Source of the DNA: Natronococcus sp. AD-5
GTDB taxonomy: Archaea; Halobacteriota; Halobacteria; Halobacteriales; Natrialbaceae
NCBI RefSeq assembly: GCF_030734285.1
Contig: NZ_CP132294.1
Location: forward strand, 2,356,001 to 2,420,000
Direction of reading: 5' to 3'
Length of the DNA stretch: 64,000 nucleotides
Part shown: positions 51,325-60,521 of the stretch, piece after piece
Position numbering within the stretch: position 1 is the stretch's first letter
Layout of the letters: each line of letters starts with the position of its first letter
Notes under the pieces: model-generated
Seen by the model: only the letters and a program-made list of their open reading frames with translations
The model's database searches: none
Told to the model about the DNA's origin: nothing
Made by a program: the position numbers and the translations under genes

Positions 51325-52305
51325 TTATCGCCTGAGTCGGACGTCCAGACAGACGTTCAGCTCGTGGGGCGCGTACGAGCGGACCGTGTGGCGAGTCTCG
51401 ACGGTCACGTCGTACTCGGGTTCGGCGGCCTCGCGGATCGCTCGCTCGCCGGGACCGAACGGGTCGTCCTCGTGCTGGATGTCGTAGTAGTGGAGCACGC
51501 AGTCGTCGCCCGCGATCGCGACCGCGGACTCGAGGAACGCGCCGGCGCTGTGCGGCAGGTTCATGACGAGGCGGTCGGCCCAGTTCTCGTAGTCGGCCGC
51601 GACCTCCCGCACGTCGGCACAGATGGCGGTCACTCGATCCTCGACGTCGTTCCGGCGCGCGTTCTCGCGAAGGTAGTCGATCGCGGTCTCGTTGACGTCG
51701 ACGCCGACGCACTCTGCGCCGCGTTTCGCGAACGGGATCACGAACGGGCCGACGCCGGCGAACATATCGAAGGCTCGCTCACCCGCCGCGACCTGTTCGC
51801 TGACGCGGTGGCGCTCGGTCGCGAGCCGCGGCGAGAAGTACACCGCCGCGAGATCGAGGGCGAACTCGCAGCCGTACTCGCGGTGGACGACCTCGGTGTC
51901 CTCGCCGGCGAGGACGTCCCAGTCGCGCACCCGCGTCTCGCCTTTCACCTTCGAGGCCTTGTTCAGCACCGTCCCCACGGGGAGATCCGACTCGAGGATG
52001 GCGTCGGCGATCGCTCGCGCGCGCTCGTCGTCGTCCTCGTCGATGAGCGCGGCCTCGCCGAGCCGTTCGTAGGACGGGTCGAACGCGAGCAGGTCGGCGG
52101 GGGTCGTCTGCGTCTCGCGCTCGGAGACGGTGCGCCGAACGACCGCGTGCTCGCTCGACGCCGCGTCGGGATCGGTGACCGGAATGTAGAGCCAGCCGTC
52201 CTCGACGGTGATCTCGTAGTCGTCGTCGATCAGGTCCGCGTCGGCGAGGGCGGATCGCGTCGCTTCGCCTGCCTCGCGCTCGACGCGGACGCACGGCACC
52301 TCCAT
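51325..52305 (-). CDS. trm5: tRNA (guanine-37-N1)-methyltransferase Trm5
   Basis: 326 residues (MEVPCVRVEREAGEATRSAL). It makes m1G37 next to the anticodon using SAM. The N-terminal D1-like domain is followed by the Rossmann methyltransferase: FDMFAGVGPFVIPFAKRGAE (motif I), CVGVDVNETAIDYLRENA, RLVMNLPHSAGAFLE (the NPP-type motif as NLPHSA) and HYYDIQHEDDPFG. Preceding KVKGETRVRDWDVLAGEDT is typical of archaeal Trm5. Length normal for haloarchaea. Confidence 0.9.
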   Translation of the reverse strand: MEVPCVRVEREAGEATRSALADADLIDDDYEITVEDGWLYIPVTDPDAASSEHAVVRRTVSERETQTTPADLLAFDPSYERLGEAALIDEDDDERARAIADAILESDLPVGTVLNKASKVKGETRVRDWDVLAGEDTEVVHREYGCEFALDLAAVYFSPRLATERHRVSEQVAAGERAFDMFAGVGPFVIPFAKRGAECVGVDVNETAIDYLRENARRNDVEDRVTAICADVREVAADYENWADRLVMNLPHSAGAFLESAVAIAGDDCVLHYYDIQHEDDPFGPGERAIREAAEPEYDVTVETRHTVRSYAPHELNVCLDVRLRR

Positions 52306-52371
52306 ACCGGTAGTCGCCGCCGCCGGGTCCTAACGCTGACGCTTCGAGCCGCGGGCGTTCGGTGCCAGTGC

Positions 52372-53127
52372 TCAGCCGAATTCCCACACGACGTCCGCCG
52401 CCGCCCGTCGCTCGCGGTACTGCTCGCGCGCCCAGGCGATCGCGTCGGGATCGTCGTTGAAAATGACGCCGCGCGGACCGCCGTTGTCGTACACCGTCAA
52501 CCCGGCGTACGCACCGTCGTCACCGTTCGTGAGCCAAATCGCGTAGGAGTCGGAGAGCGACGTCACCAGCAGCCGCCCGCCGTCGGCTTCGACGATCTCC
52601 CGGACCAGTTCCAGTTCGCGTTCGTCGAACGACTCGTACAGTTGCTCGTCCATGACGAACTCGCACGTCAGTCCCCCGTGTTCGACGCCCTCCTGCAGGC
52701 TATCGAGGATCGTCGGAACGACGGCCGGAGCCGTCCCGGACAGCGCGCTCGCGTCCGCGACGATCTCGCGACTCGTCTCGAGAACCTTCCACGGGGCGCG
52801 CGAATCCGCCGTCTCGACGGTCGCGCCGCGGAGAAACGCCATCTCGACGGATCCCGGCGCGACCGGGTCGAGCACCGGGGCCGCCGCCTCGAGCGTCTCC
52901 ATGTGGGATCGGTAGGCCCGCCGCTCCCGGAGGGCGAGGCGACCGATCTCGGTGAGCCGGTAGCTCGAGTCGACGGGCTCGACGTACCCCTCGTTCGTCA
53001 GTTCGGCGAGCCGGCGATCGATCGTCGACCGCGAGACCGACGAGGCGGCGACGAGTTCGGGTTTCGTGCGCGGCTCTTCGGTCAGCGCCTCGAGTATCTC
53101 GTCTCTGCTCTCGGGTGTCGGTTCCAT
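52372..53127 (-). CDS. Winged-helix regulator with FilR1-like C-terminal domain
   Basis: 251 residues from the ATG at 53127 (MEPTPESRDEILEALTEEPR). A winged helix (TKPELVAASSVSRSTIDRRL, then ELTNEGYVEPVDSSYRL) is followed by the FilR1/DUF1724-type domain (CEFVMDEQLYESFDERELEL, YAIWLTNGDDGAYAGLTVYD). It is a paralogue in architecture of the regulator at 27026-27886. It is divergent from dph5 with 125 bp between them. Ligand and targets unknown. Confidence 0.85.
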   Translation of the reverse strand: MEPTPESRDEILEALTEEPRTKPELVAASSVSRSTIDRRLAELTNEGYVEPVDSSYRLTEIGRLALRERRAYRSHMETLEAAAPVLDPVAPGSVEMAFLRGATVETADSRAPWKVLETSREIVADASALSGTAPAVVPTILDSLQEGVEHGGLTCEFVMDEQLYESFDERELELVREIVEADGGRLLVTSLSDSYAIWLTNGDDGAYAGLTVYDNGGPRGVIFNDDPDAIAWAREQYRERRAAADVVWEFG

Positions 53128-53252
53128 CCTCCCATCCCTCACGACGCTTCGTGCTGTACCAGTGACTGGTCTCACATAGTTCCTGTTACCGAACCCGTTC
53201 GGCGAGACGCCGACTCGAAAGGTTATAGCGGCCGCTCCCGCTACCGGCGGCT

Positions 53253-54026
53253 ATGCTCACGTTCATCGGACTCGGGCTCTACGACGAGCGGTCGATCACC
53301 GTCGAGGGGCGGGAGGCGGTTCGCGACGCCGACCGGGTGTACGCCGAGTTCTACACCAGCAAGCTGCTCGGAACGACCGTCGAGGAACTCGAGTCCGCGC
53401 ACGGCGTGACGATCGACGTCCGGATTCGGGCCGGCGTCGAACAGCAGCCCGAGGACATCCTCGAGGCGGCCGAACGGGAGGACATAGCGTTCCTGACCGC
53501 GGGGGACACGATGATCTCGACGACCCACGTCGACCTCCGGCTTCGCGCGCACGATCGGGGCATCGAGACCCGAGTGATTCACGGCGTGACAGCACAGACG
53601 GCCGCCAGCGCGCTGACCGGGCTCCAGAACTATCGATTCGGAAAGGCGACGACGCTGCCGTTCCCGTACGCCCACGGGGCCGAGGGGCTCCCGGCGAGCG
53701 TCACGGAGACCATCGCCGACAACCGCGCGGACGGCCTGCACACGGTCGTCTACCTCGATATCAAGGCGGATCGCGACGAGTACATGTCCGCCGACGTCGG
53801 CGCCGAACTCCTCGCGGAGGCGTACCCCGACCTCGTCGGCGTCGTCGTCGCCCGCGCCGGCAGCCCCGACCCGCTCGTCGCGGCCGGCACGATGACCGAA
53901 CTCGCCGAGCGCTCGTTCGGCGACCCGCTTCACCTGCTCGTGATCCCCGGCGAGTGTCACCTGCTCGAGGCCGACGCGCTGGTCGAACTCGCCGGTGCGG
54001 ACAGGGGCACCCTCGATATCGTCTGA
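53253..54026 (+). CDS. dph5: Diphthine synthase
   Basis: 257 residues (MLTFIGLGLYDERSITVEGR). It methylates the modified histidine of elongation factor 2 in diphthamide biosynthesis, using SAM. The family motifs are FIGLGLYDE, AFLTAGDTMISTTHVDLRLR, HGVTAQTAASALTGLQNYRF and LLVIPGECHLLEADAL. The box GGTTATAGCGG about 30 bp upstream fits the ATG at 53253. Length and content normal. Confidence 0.95.
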   Translation: MLTFIGLGLYDERSITVEGREAVRDADRVYAEFYTSKLLGTTVEELESAHGVTIDVRIRAGVEQQPEDILEAAEREDIAFLTAGDTMISTTHVDLRLRAHDRGIETRVIHGVTAQTAASALTGLQNYRFGKATTLPFPYAHGAEGLPASVTETIADNRADGLHTVVYLDIKADRDEYMSADVGAELLAEAYPDLVGVVVARAGSPDPLVAAGTMTELAERSFGDPLHLLVIPGECHLLEADALVELAGADRGTLDIV

Positions 54027-54213
54027 GGCGACGAAGTCGGCGATCGGTCGACGGCCGTCGACGATTCCTGGGATCGGGGGAACCGATCAGTTGACGCTTA
54101 GCAACGGCATAAAATCGGGATCGGAGAGCCGCTCTGAGACCATTTTCTCGCACGAGACCGGTTTAACAACTCTATTAACAAGTATACACGCTGGCACGAT
54201 TACGGTGAGCGAC

Positions 54214-56097
54214 ATGGATAACGGAACCAACCCCGATCACGGATCCTCCAGACGGCGGATGCTAGCCGCGCTTGGTGCGACGTCGGCGACGGTCGCCGGC
54301 TGCCTGGATTTCCTCTCGGACGAGGAGTCCGACGGCGAGAACGGCGACGACTCCGGTAACGGTTCGGAGAACGGTGAGGGCGAGTCGGACGGCGGGGGCG
54401 TACAGTGGCCCGCGATCGACGACGGTGAACTGCTCGAGGACTTCGAGGGCGACCTGTACCAGCGGGCCGGCGAGGTTTCGGCGGCGCCCGACGAGGCGCG
54501 ACGGGGGTCGCAGGCCGCGCTCATCGAAGACGAGAGCGGCGAGGCGGCCGGGCTGAGCGTGTACTTCTCGGACGCGATCGATCTCACCGACTCGGACGTC
54601 TCGGTTGCAGTCAAGCCCGAGTCGGCGAACCGCATCGTCGTCGAGTTCATCGCGCCCGATCGAGGACACCGGCTGACCACCGTGCGCCTTGTGCCCGGCG
54701 AGTACACGGGCTGGTTCCGCCTCGACTGCGGGTACGAGCACAAGCCGGCGGACGATCCGGACATGTCGGAAGTCAGCGCGATCAACATCCTCGCGACCAA
54801 CGACGGCAGGCCGATCAAGATGTTCATCGACGACCTCCGCCAGACCGAGTCCGTCGACAACGGCAAGGCCATCCTCATGTTCCACGGCGCCTTCGACTCC
54901 CACTACGACATCGCGGCCGAGATGCTCGAGGAACGCGGGTGGGCCGGCGCGGTCGCGGTCAATCCCGATGCGATCGGCGCCGACAACCGAATGGACGTCG
55001 AGGAACTCCGAGAGGTTCAAGACCGGGGCTGGGACATCTGTTCGAACCCGCCGGTGAACTCGCCGCTCCCGGAGATGCCGGAGGACCGACAGCGGACCGT
55101 CCTCGAGAACGCCAAGGGAGCCATCGAGAGACACGACCTCGAGGCGCGCCACCTGCTCGTCCCCGACGATCGGATGGACCAGACGACCCACGAGATCGTC
55201 AGGGACGTTCACGAGACGGCGTTCCTGTCCGGATCCTGTCCGAGCATCATGCCGCCGACGGCGAGGCACATGATCTCCCACATCTGGGGCCCCGCCCTCC
55301 ACAGCGGGGTCCGCCGTCACATCAATCTCGTCGACCAGTACAACCAGCTCACCGTCGTTCGCGTTCCGCACATCGTCGACGAGGAGGACGTAGACGCTGG
55401 CAGGATATCGCTCGACGACTTCGAGCACCTGCTCAACCACATCGAGCACCGCGGTCTCGACGTGATCACGCCCTCCGACCTCGTCGACGGGACGTACGAG
55501 CGTGACGGCGACGACGAGGACGCAGGCGACGACCGTCCGGACGGAACCATCTTCGAGGCGGGGCAGTCCCACGAGTTCAGCGGGTCGGGATCCAAAACGA
55601 CGTCGACGTTCGAACTCGACGACGGCGTCGCCATCGCGAGCTTTTCCCACGACGGCGACGACGAGTTCGCCGTCGAACTGGCGGGCGACGGCGACGACGT
55701 TCTCGCGACCACCGCCGGAAACACCGCCGGCGAGTCGATCGCGAGCGTCGAAGCGGGAACCTATCGACTCGAGATCGACGCGGACGGCGAGTGGTCGCTC
55801 GATCTCTCCCAGCCGGAGGTCCACGGCGACGATCTCGAGGAACTACCGGTCGAGAAATCCGGCACGGGTTCGTCGTTCGTCGGACCGCTCTGGGCGCCGG
55901 ACGACGGCAGCCTCACGCTGACGCACGACGGCGACGGCGAGTTCGTCGTCGACGGGTACGGTGCGGACGGCAGCAGGGAGTCGATCGTCAACAAGAGCGG
56001 ATCGTTCGACAATTCGAGGTCCTTCGCGGCGAGCGGAACCGTCTGGATCAACATCGAGGCCGACGGGGACTGGACGCTCGAGGCCGACGAAGGGTAA
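54214..56097 (+). CDS. Tat lipoprotein with a degenerate polysaccharide-deacetylase domain
   Basis: 627 residues from the ATG at 54214. A twin-arginine signal (SSRRRMLAALGATSATVAGC) with lipobox leads to an acidic linker. Residues about 65-210 form a beta-sandwich-like domain. A NodB-like deacetylase follows (AILMFHGAFDSHYDIAAEML), but the DD and HxxxH metal motifs are missing: the site reads CSNPPVNSPLPEM. The C-terminal about 200 residues hold two beta-rich repeats with GTGSSFVGPLWAPDDG-like parts. It is anchored outside the cell. It may bind rather than cleave polysaccharide. A GTATACACG box lies about 30 bp upstream. Confidence 0.82.
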   Translation: MDNGTNPDHGSSRRRMLAALGATSATVAGCLDFLSDEESDGENGDDSGNGSENGEGESDGGGVQWPAIDDGELLEDFEGDLYQRAGEVSAAPDEARRGSQAALIEDESGEAAGLSVYFSDAIDLTDSDVSVAVKPESANRIVVEFIAPDRGHRLTTVRLVPGEYTGWFRLDCGYEHKPADDPDMSEVSAINILATNDGRPIKMFIDDLRQTESVDNGKAILMFHGAFDSHYDIAAEMLEERGWAGAVAVNPDAIGADNRMDVEELREVQDRGWDICSNPPVNSPLPEMPEDRQRTVLENAKGAIERHDLEARHLLVPDDRMDQTTHEIVRDVHETAFLSGSCPSIMPPTARHMISHIWGPALHSGVRRHINLVDQYNQLTVVRVPHIVDEEDVDAGRISLDDFEHLLNHIEHRGLDVITPSDLVDGTYERDGDDEDAGDDRPDGTIFEAGQSHEFSGSGSKTTSTFELDDGVAIASFSHDGDDEFAVELAGDGDDVLATTAGNTAGESIASVEAGTYRLEIDADGEWSLDLSQPEVHGDDLEELPVEKSGTGSSFVGPLWAPDDGSLTLTHDGDGEFVVDGYGADGSRESIVNKSGSFDNSRSFAASGTVWINIEADGDWTLEADEG

Positions 56098-56296
56098 CTA
56101 CCGAACGCGTCGCTCATCCGTCGAAATCGTCGCGAGACGACCGAGAGCGGTGTCGGGTCTCGAGGCGGTGTGCGTACCCGCTCGTTCGAACGATTTTTTG
56201 GACGGGGTCTTCCGCTTGCAGTACGCGGCCACCCCCCTCGCGCACGTCGAAACCGCCGGCAGTCGGACGGTCGACGGCAGCGGGGACGGTCGCCGT

Positions 56297-56758
56297 TCAG
56301 GAGAGGAGCCGTTTCAGTCGGGCGAACAGTCCTTTCGACGGATCGCCGCCTCGCTTTACGGTCTCGTCCGCGTCGGCGGCCGCCTCTTCGGGTCCGGAAT
56401 CGGCCCGGTCGGCCGTCGTCGCATCGGTGTCGACGGCCGAGGTGGCGGCGTCGCCGCCGGCCGCCTCGATCGCCTCCTCGAGGAGCCCCTCGGCGTCGTT
56501 GACCGCGTCCTTTACCGTCCCGTCGACGAGCGGTTTGCCGCCGAACCGGTCCTGGCTGACGGAGGTGTCCGCGGCGATGATCACCGCGTCGGCGGCCTCG
56601 ACGTCCTCGCTCGAGAGTTCGTTCTCCTGGCCCATGGCGCCCTGTACCTCGACGTCGATCTCGTGACCGTTCGCCTCCGCGACCTGCGCTAAGTTCTCGG
56701 CCGCCATCTGGCTGTGTGCGATACCCGTCGGACAGGACGTGACTGCGACGAATTTCAT
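56297..56758 (-). CDS. ptfB: Fructose PTS EIIB component
   Basis: 153 residues (MKFVAVTSCPTGIAHSQMAA). EIIB accepts phosphate from EIIA on the Cys of the SCPTGIAHS loop and passes it to fructose via EIIC. ENELSSEDVEAADAVIIAAD is typical. After residue about 103 there is an Ala/Asp-rich linker and a basic end GLFARLKRLLS. This tail resembles a linker that once joined another domain. Last gene of the PTS operon; it overlaps ptsI by 4 bp. Confidence 0.92.
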   Translation of the reverse strand: MKFVAVTSCPTGIAHSQMAAENLAQVAEANGHEIDVEVQGAMGQENELSSEDVEAADAVIIAADTSVSQDRFGGKPLVDGTVKDAVNDAEGLLEEAIEAAGGDAATSAVDTDATTADRADSGPEEAAADADETVKRGGDPSKGLFARLKRLLS

Positions 56759-58470
56759 GTGTTAGTCTCGTTGATGTGGTTCCGAACTTCATCTTTCGTG
56801 CTCGCTTCGATCGCCCGGCCGGCGAGGTCCTCCGCAGCCGTCGTCTCGGTTTCGGCGACGGTCGCCTTGACCTCGGGAATCGTGACGGCGCTCATGCTGA
56901 GTTCGTCGAGGCCGAGCCCGACGAGCAGTTCCGTCACCGCGGGATCGCCCGCCATCTCGCCGCACATGCCGACCCAGGCGTCGCCCGCGTGACCGACCTC
57001 GACGGTGCGAGCGATGGCCCGGAGGACGGCCGGCTCGAGCGGATCGTGCAGCTCCGCGACCCGGTCGTCTTCGCGAGCGGCGGCCATCACGTACTGCGCG
57101 AGGTCGTTCGTGCCGATGCTGAGAAAGTCGACGCGCTCGGCGAGCTCGCCGGCGAGAAACGCCGCGCTGGGCGTCTCGATCATCACGCCGAGCTCCGGCA
57201 TCGCGTACTCGAGCCCCTCCGACTCGAGCGCTCCGGCGACCGATTCGACCGTCTCGAGTGCCGCCTCGAGTTCCGGCACCGTCGCGATCATCGGGAACAT
57301 CACCGAGAGCCGCCCGTCGCCGCCCGCGGCCGCCCGGAGCAAGGCCCGGAGCTGGGTCTCGAAGAGCTCCGCGTCCGGACCGAGCGACCGGCGAATCCCG
57401 CGCTCGCCGAGGAACGGGTTCTCGGCCTCGGGCTGCTCTATGTACGGGATCGGCTTGTCGCCGCCGACGTCGAGCGTCCGGACGACGACCCGGCCCTCGG
57501 GGAAGGCGTCGAGCGCCTCCGCGTAGACCTCGAGCTGCTCCGCCTCGTCGGGCGGGCCCGCCCGGTCGAGAAAGAGGAACTCGGTCCGGAAGAGCCCGAT
57601 TCCGTCCGCGCCCTGCCGGATCGCGCCGTCGAGTTCCGCGAGCGTCCCGACGTTAGCGGCGACTTCGATCGATTTTCCGCCGACCGTCGCGACCGGATCC
57701 TCGCGGATCTCCGCGTCCCGGCCGGCGGCTGCGCGCTCGCGCCGGTCGGCGGGGGGATCGACGACGACGATACCCTCGTCGCCGTCGACGAGAACGTCCG
57801 CGTCGGCTTCGATTTCCGTCAGTCGCCCTCCGACCCCGACCACGGCGGGAATCCCGAGCGAGCGGGCGAAGATCGCGGCGTGCGAGGTCCGTCCGCCCGC
57901 CGCGGTCGCGAAGCCGACCACGCGCTCGGGATCGAGCTGCGCGGTGTCGCTCGGCGTGAGCCGTTCGGCGAGCAGCACCGTCCCCTCGGGGAGCATCGCG
58001 AGGTCGACGCGGTCGCCGCCGGTCAACAGCCGAATCAACCGATCGCGGACGTCCCGGAGATCGTCGGCGCGCTCCGCCATCTTCCCCTCCATGCCGGCGA
58101 ACTGCTCGATGGGGCCTTCGAACGCTCGGCGCACCGCGTGCTCGGCGGGAAGCCCGTCGGCGACGGCGTCCTCGACGCCGTCCGCGATCTGCGGATCGTC
58201 GACGAACTGCACGTGGGCGTCGAACACCGCCGCCTCGTCTTCGCCGACGCGCTCGGCCGTTCGCTCGCGTTCGCCCTCGAGTTCCTCGCGGGCTCGTTCG
58301 CGCGCGTCGTCGAACCGGTCGCGCTCGGCCGCCGGATCGACGTCGGCCGGGTCGGGCGGATCCCCGAGCGCGCTCTCGGCGCCGGGGTCATACCAGACCG
58401 CTGTCCCGACGCCGGCGAGCGGCGTGACGCCGGTTCCCTCGTACGTTCGGGTCGCGTCTTCGTCGGTCAT
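56755..58470 (-). CDS. ptsI: PTS enzyme I (phosphoenolpyruvate-protein phosphotransferase)
   Basis: 571 residues. Autophosphorylates from PEP on His in GGRTSHAAIFARSLGIPAVV (about residue 200) and passes phosphate to HPr. Other features: the N-terminal HPr-binding coiled part, the C-terminal PEP-binding barrel with DGIGLFRTEFLFLDR, DVGGDKPIPYIEQPEAENP and SIGTNDLAQYVMAAARED. The overlapping downstream ptfB and closely spaced HPr gene show one operon. Length typical. Confidence 0.96.
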   Translation of the reverse strand: MTDEDATRTYEGTGVTPLAGVGTAVWYDPGAESALGDPPDPADVDPAAERDRFDDARERAREELEGERERTAERVGEDEAAVFDAHVQFVDDPQIADGVEDAVADGLPAEHAVRRAFEGPIEQFAGMEGKMAERADDLRDVRDRLIRLLTGGDRVDLAMLPEGTVLLAERLTPSDTAQLDPERVVGFATAAGGRTSHAAIFARSLGIPAVVGVGGRLTEIEADADVLVDGDEGIVVVDPPADRRERAAAGRDAEIREDPVATVGGKSIEVAANVGTLAELDGAIRQGADGIGLFRTEFLFLDRAGPPDEAEQLEVYAEALDAFPEGRVVVRTLDVGGDKPIPYIEQPEAENPFLGERGIRRSLGPDAELFETQLRALLRAAAGGDGRLSVMFPMIATVPELEAALETVESVAGALESEGLEYAMPELGVMIETPSAAFLAGELAERVDFLSIGTNDLAQYVMAAAREDDRVAELHDPLEPAVLRAIARTVEVGHAGDAWVGMCGEMAGDPAVTELLVGLGLDELSMSAVTIPEVKATVAETETTAAEDLAGRAIEASTKDEVRNHINETNT

Positions 58471-58473
58471 CGT

Positions 58474-58740
58474 TCAGGCCTCGGTTTCCGGCGTCGAGAG
58501 GAGGTCCTCGAGCGCGTCGAGGGCCGCTTCGGCCTCGTCGCCCTCGGCGAGGATGCGAACGTCGTCACCGCTCGCGACGCCGAGGCTGGAGACCGCGAGC
58601 ATGCTCGTCGCGTCGACCGGGTCGCCGTCGGTCGGCGCGACCCGAACGTCGGCGTCGTACTCGTTCGCGGTTTCGACGAACTTCGCGGCGGGTCGCGCGT
58701 GGAGCCCGTCCTCGGGAACCACGGTTACCGTTCGTTCCAT
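58474..58740 (-). CDS. ptsH: PTS phosphocarrier HPr
   Basis: 88 residues (MERTVTVVPEDGLHARPAAK). The phosphorylated His is in GLHARPAAKFVE (position 14), followed by DADVRVAPTDGDPVDATSML and LGVASGDDVRILAEG. There is no clear regulatory Ser-46 kinase context. Overlaps the EIIA gene stop by one base. Confidence 0.93.
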   Translation of the reverse strand: MERTVTVVPEDGLHARPAAKFVETANEYDADVRVAPTDGDPVDATSMLAVSSLGVASGDDVRILAEGDEAEAALDALEDLLSTPETEA

Positions 58741-59210
58741 CACGCGATCGCCTCCGTGACGGTGTCCTCGATCGCGGCCTTCGAGTCGGCCTCGCGGAGC
58801 CGCTCGCGAACGTCGTCGTGCATCAGCGCCCGCGAAAGCGAACTGAGCAACGCGAGGTGCTCCTCGCCGCCTTCCTCGGGGACGAGCAGCATGAACAGCA
58901 GCGTCGCGGGTTCGCCGTCCATCGCGTCGAAGTCGATCCCCTCGTCTGAGCGGGCGAACACGATCGTCGGCCGGGAGACCGCGTCGGTCTTCGCGTGCGG
59001 AATCCCGATTCCCTTGCCGACGCCGGTCGTCGCCTCCTCTTCGCGTTGAAAGAGCGCCTCGAGGGCGGCTTCGCGGTCGGTGACGCGGTCGGTTTCGACG
59101 GCTCGATCGAGCAGGAACTCGATGCAGGCGTCCTTTTCGGCCGGGGGCTCCTCGAGCGCGATGAGTTCGCGTGTCAGTACGGTCTCGATATCGGGTTGGG
59201 TCGCGGTCAT
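58740..59210 (-). CDS. ptfA: Fructose PTS EIIA component
   Basis: 156 residues (MTATQPDIETVLTRELIALE). The active His is in GKGIGIPHAKTDAVSRPTIV. The EIIA-fru fold motif LEALFQREEEATTGVGKG precedes it, and the C-terminal helix includes HLALLSSLSRALMHDD. It transfers phosphate from HPr to EIIB. It lies between ptfC and HPr in the operon, only 27 bp after ptfC. Confidence 0.93.
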   Translation of the reverse strand: MTATQPDIETVLTRELIALEEPPAEKDACIEFLLDRAVETDRVTDREAALEALFQREEEATTGVGKGIGIPHAKTDAVSRPTIVFARSDEGIDFDAMDGEPATLLFMLLVPEEGGEEHLALLSSLSRALMHDDVRERLREADSKAAIEDTVTEAIA

Positions 59211-59237
59211 TGTACGTAGTGAAAGGTCGTGAGGGAA

Positions 59238-60407
59238 TTAATCGCTTGCCTGTGCGGGCTTCGCTCCCGGAACTCGCTCGTGGTAGTCGGGCTTGAGCAG
59301 GGTCACGACCGTGGCCGTGACCACCGTTCCGAGGAGGAGACAGCCCAGGAACAGCAGGAGACTGTTCGAGAGGAGAACGACGAAGATCCCGCCGTGGGGA
59401 GCCGGCATGGTCACGCCCAGCCAGAGCGCGGTCGCGCCGGCCGTTGCGCTCCCGAGGATGGCCGACGGGATGACGCGAAGCGGGTCGGCGGCCGCGTAGG
59501 GGATCGCGCCTTCGGTAATAAACGACAGGCCGAGCGGGACGGCGGCTTTCGCGTTCTCGTACATCTCCGCGGAGTACTTCTGCGGGGCGACGAAGTTCGA
59601 CAGCGCGAGTCCGAGCGGCGGAACCATGCCCGCGATCATCACGGCGGCCATCGGAGCGAAGATCTGGTCCGCGACGAGCACGGTCCCGAAGACGTACGCG
59701 ACCTTGTTGATCGGACCGCCCATATCGACCGCCATCATTCCCCCGAGGATCGCCCCGAGCAGGACGGCGTTCGTCCCCTCCATGCCGCGGAGCATCGTCG
59801 TCAGCGCGTCGTCGATGATCGCGATCGGAACGCCGAGTCCGAGGATGACGACGGGCGCGAGAAACAGCGTCGTGAAGACGGGGATCACGAGAATCGGCAT
59901 CATCGGTTTGACGACCGACGGCACCTCCCATCCTTTCATCCAGCGGGCGACGTGTCCGGCGAGCAGCCCGGCGACGATCGCGCCGAGAAATCCCGCGACG
60001 GCGCCGTCGGCCTCGAAGCCGATGACGAGCCCGGCGGCTTCGATGATTTGCTCCTGCTGAATCGCCCACGAGAGGATGAATCCGGGCGCCAGACCGGGTT
60101 TGTCCGCGATCGCGTAGGCGATGTACGCTCCCAGGACGGGGATCATCATCGTGAGACCGAGGACGCCGATCTCGGCCAGGTACCACGCGAACGTCCCGGT
60201 ATCCTCGAAGACGGTCCTGGTGCTCGTCTCCGCACCCGGCGTCGGAATCCCAAGGATCGTACCCGGGAGCTCCGCGATCATAAACGCCAGCGCGAGGCAG
60301 ATCCCGCCGATCGTCACGAAGGGGATCATGAACGACACGCCGGTCATCAGATCCTCCTTTACCGAGAGTAGGTACGTACGCAGTCGGCTTTCTACATCGT
60401 CTTTCAT
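59238..60407 (-). CDS. ptfC: Fructose PTS EIIC permease
   Basis: 389 residues, about ten helices. It carries the fructose-specific EIIC pattern: GVSFMIPFVTIGGICLALA, FLGAIVAGLLAGHVARWMKG, GGMMAVDMGGPINKVAYVFG and FITEGAIPYAAADPLRVIPS (the EGAIPFA-like motif), then PAPHGGIFV. First gene of the leftward PTS operon. It translocates fructose while EIIB phosphorylates it at C1. Confidence 0.95.
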   Translation of the reverse strand: MKDDVESRLRTYLLSVKEDLMTGVSFMIPFVTIGGICLALAFMIAELPGTILGIPTPGAETSTRTVFEDTGTFAWYLAEIGVLGLTMMIPVLGAYIAYAIADKPGLAPGFILSWAIQQEQIIEAAGLVIGFEADGAVAGFLGAIVAGLLAGHVARWMKGWEVPSVVKPMMPILVIPVFTTLFLAPVVILGLGVPIAIIDDALTTMLRGMEGTNAVLLGAILGGMMAVDMGGPINKVAYVFGTVLVADQIFAPMAAVMIAGMVPPLGLALSNFVAPQKYSAEMYENAKAAVPLGLSFITEGAIPYAAADPLRVIPSAILGSATAGATALWLGVTMPAPHGGIFVVLLSNSLLLFLGCLLLGTVVTATVVTLLKPDYHERVPGAKPAQASD

Positions 60408-60521
60408 AGGTCTCCGTCCCTGTCACCATCCAGCATACGGAATGAAAAAGTGCTTTCGAATATGTTCATTTCCTACTGAAGTATTTGAATTATACTCCGA
60501 AGCGGAAACCCGCCGTTCGGG
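60408..60521 (-). promoter_or_regulatory. Promoter region of the fructose PTS operon
   Basis: This AT-rich 114-bp gap between pfkB (to the right) and ptfC contains GGAGTATAATTC on the minus strand (60488-60499) and CATATTCG (about 60456-60463) as possible TATA boxes. TCCG-CTT-CGGA (60497-60507) is a small inverted repeat at the upstream edge. Fructose induction is expected from the gene content, but no site is proved. Confidence 0.4.
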
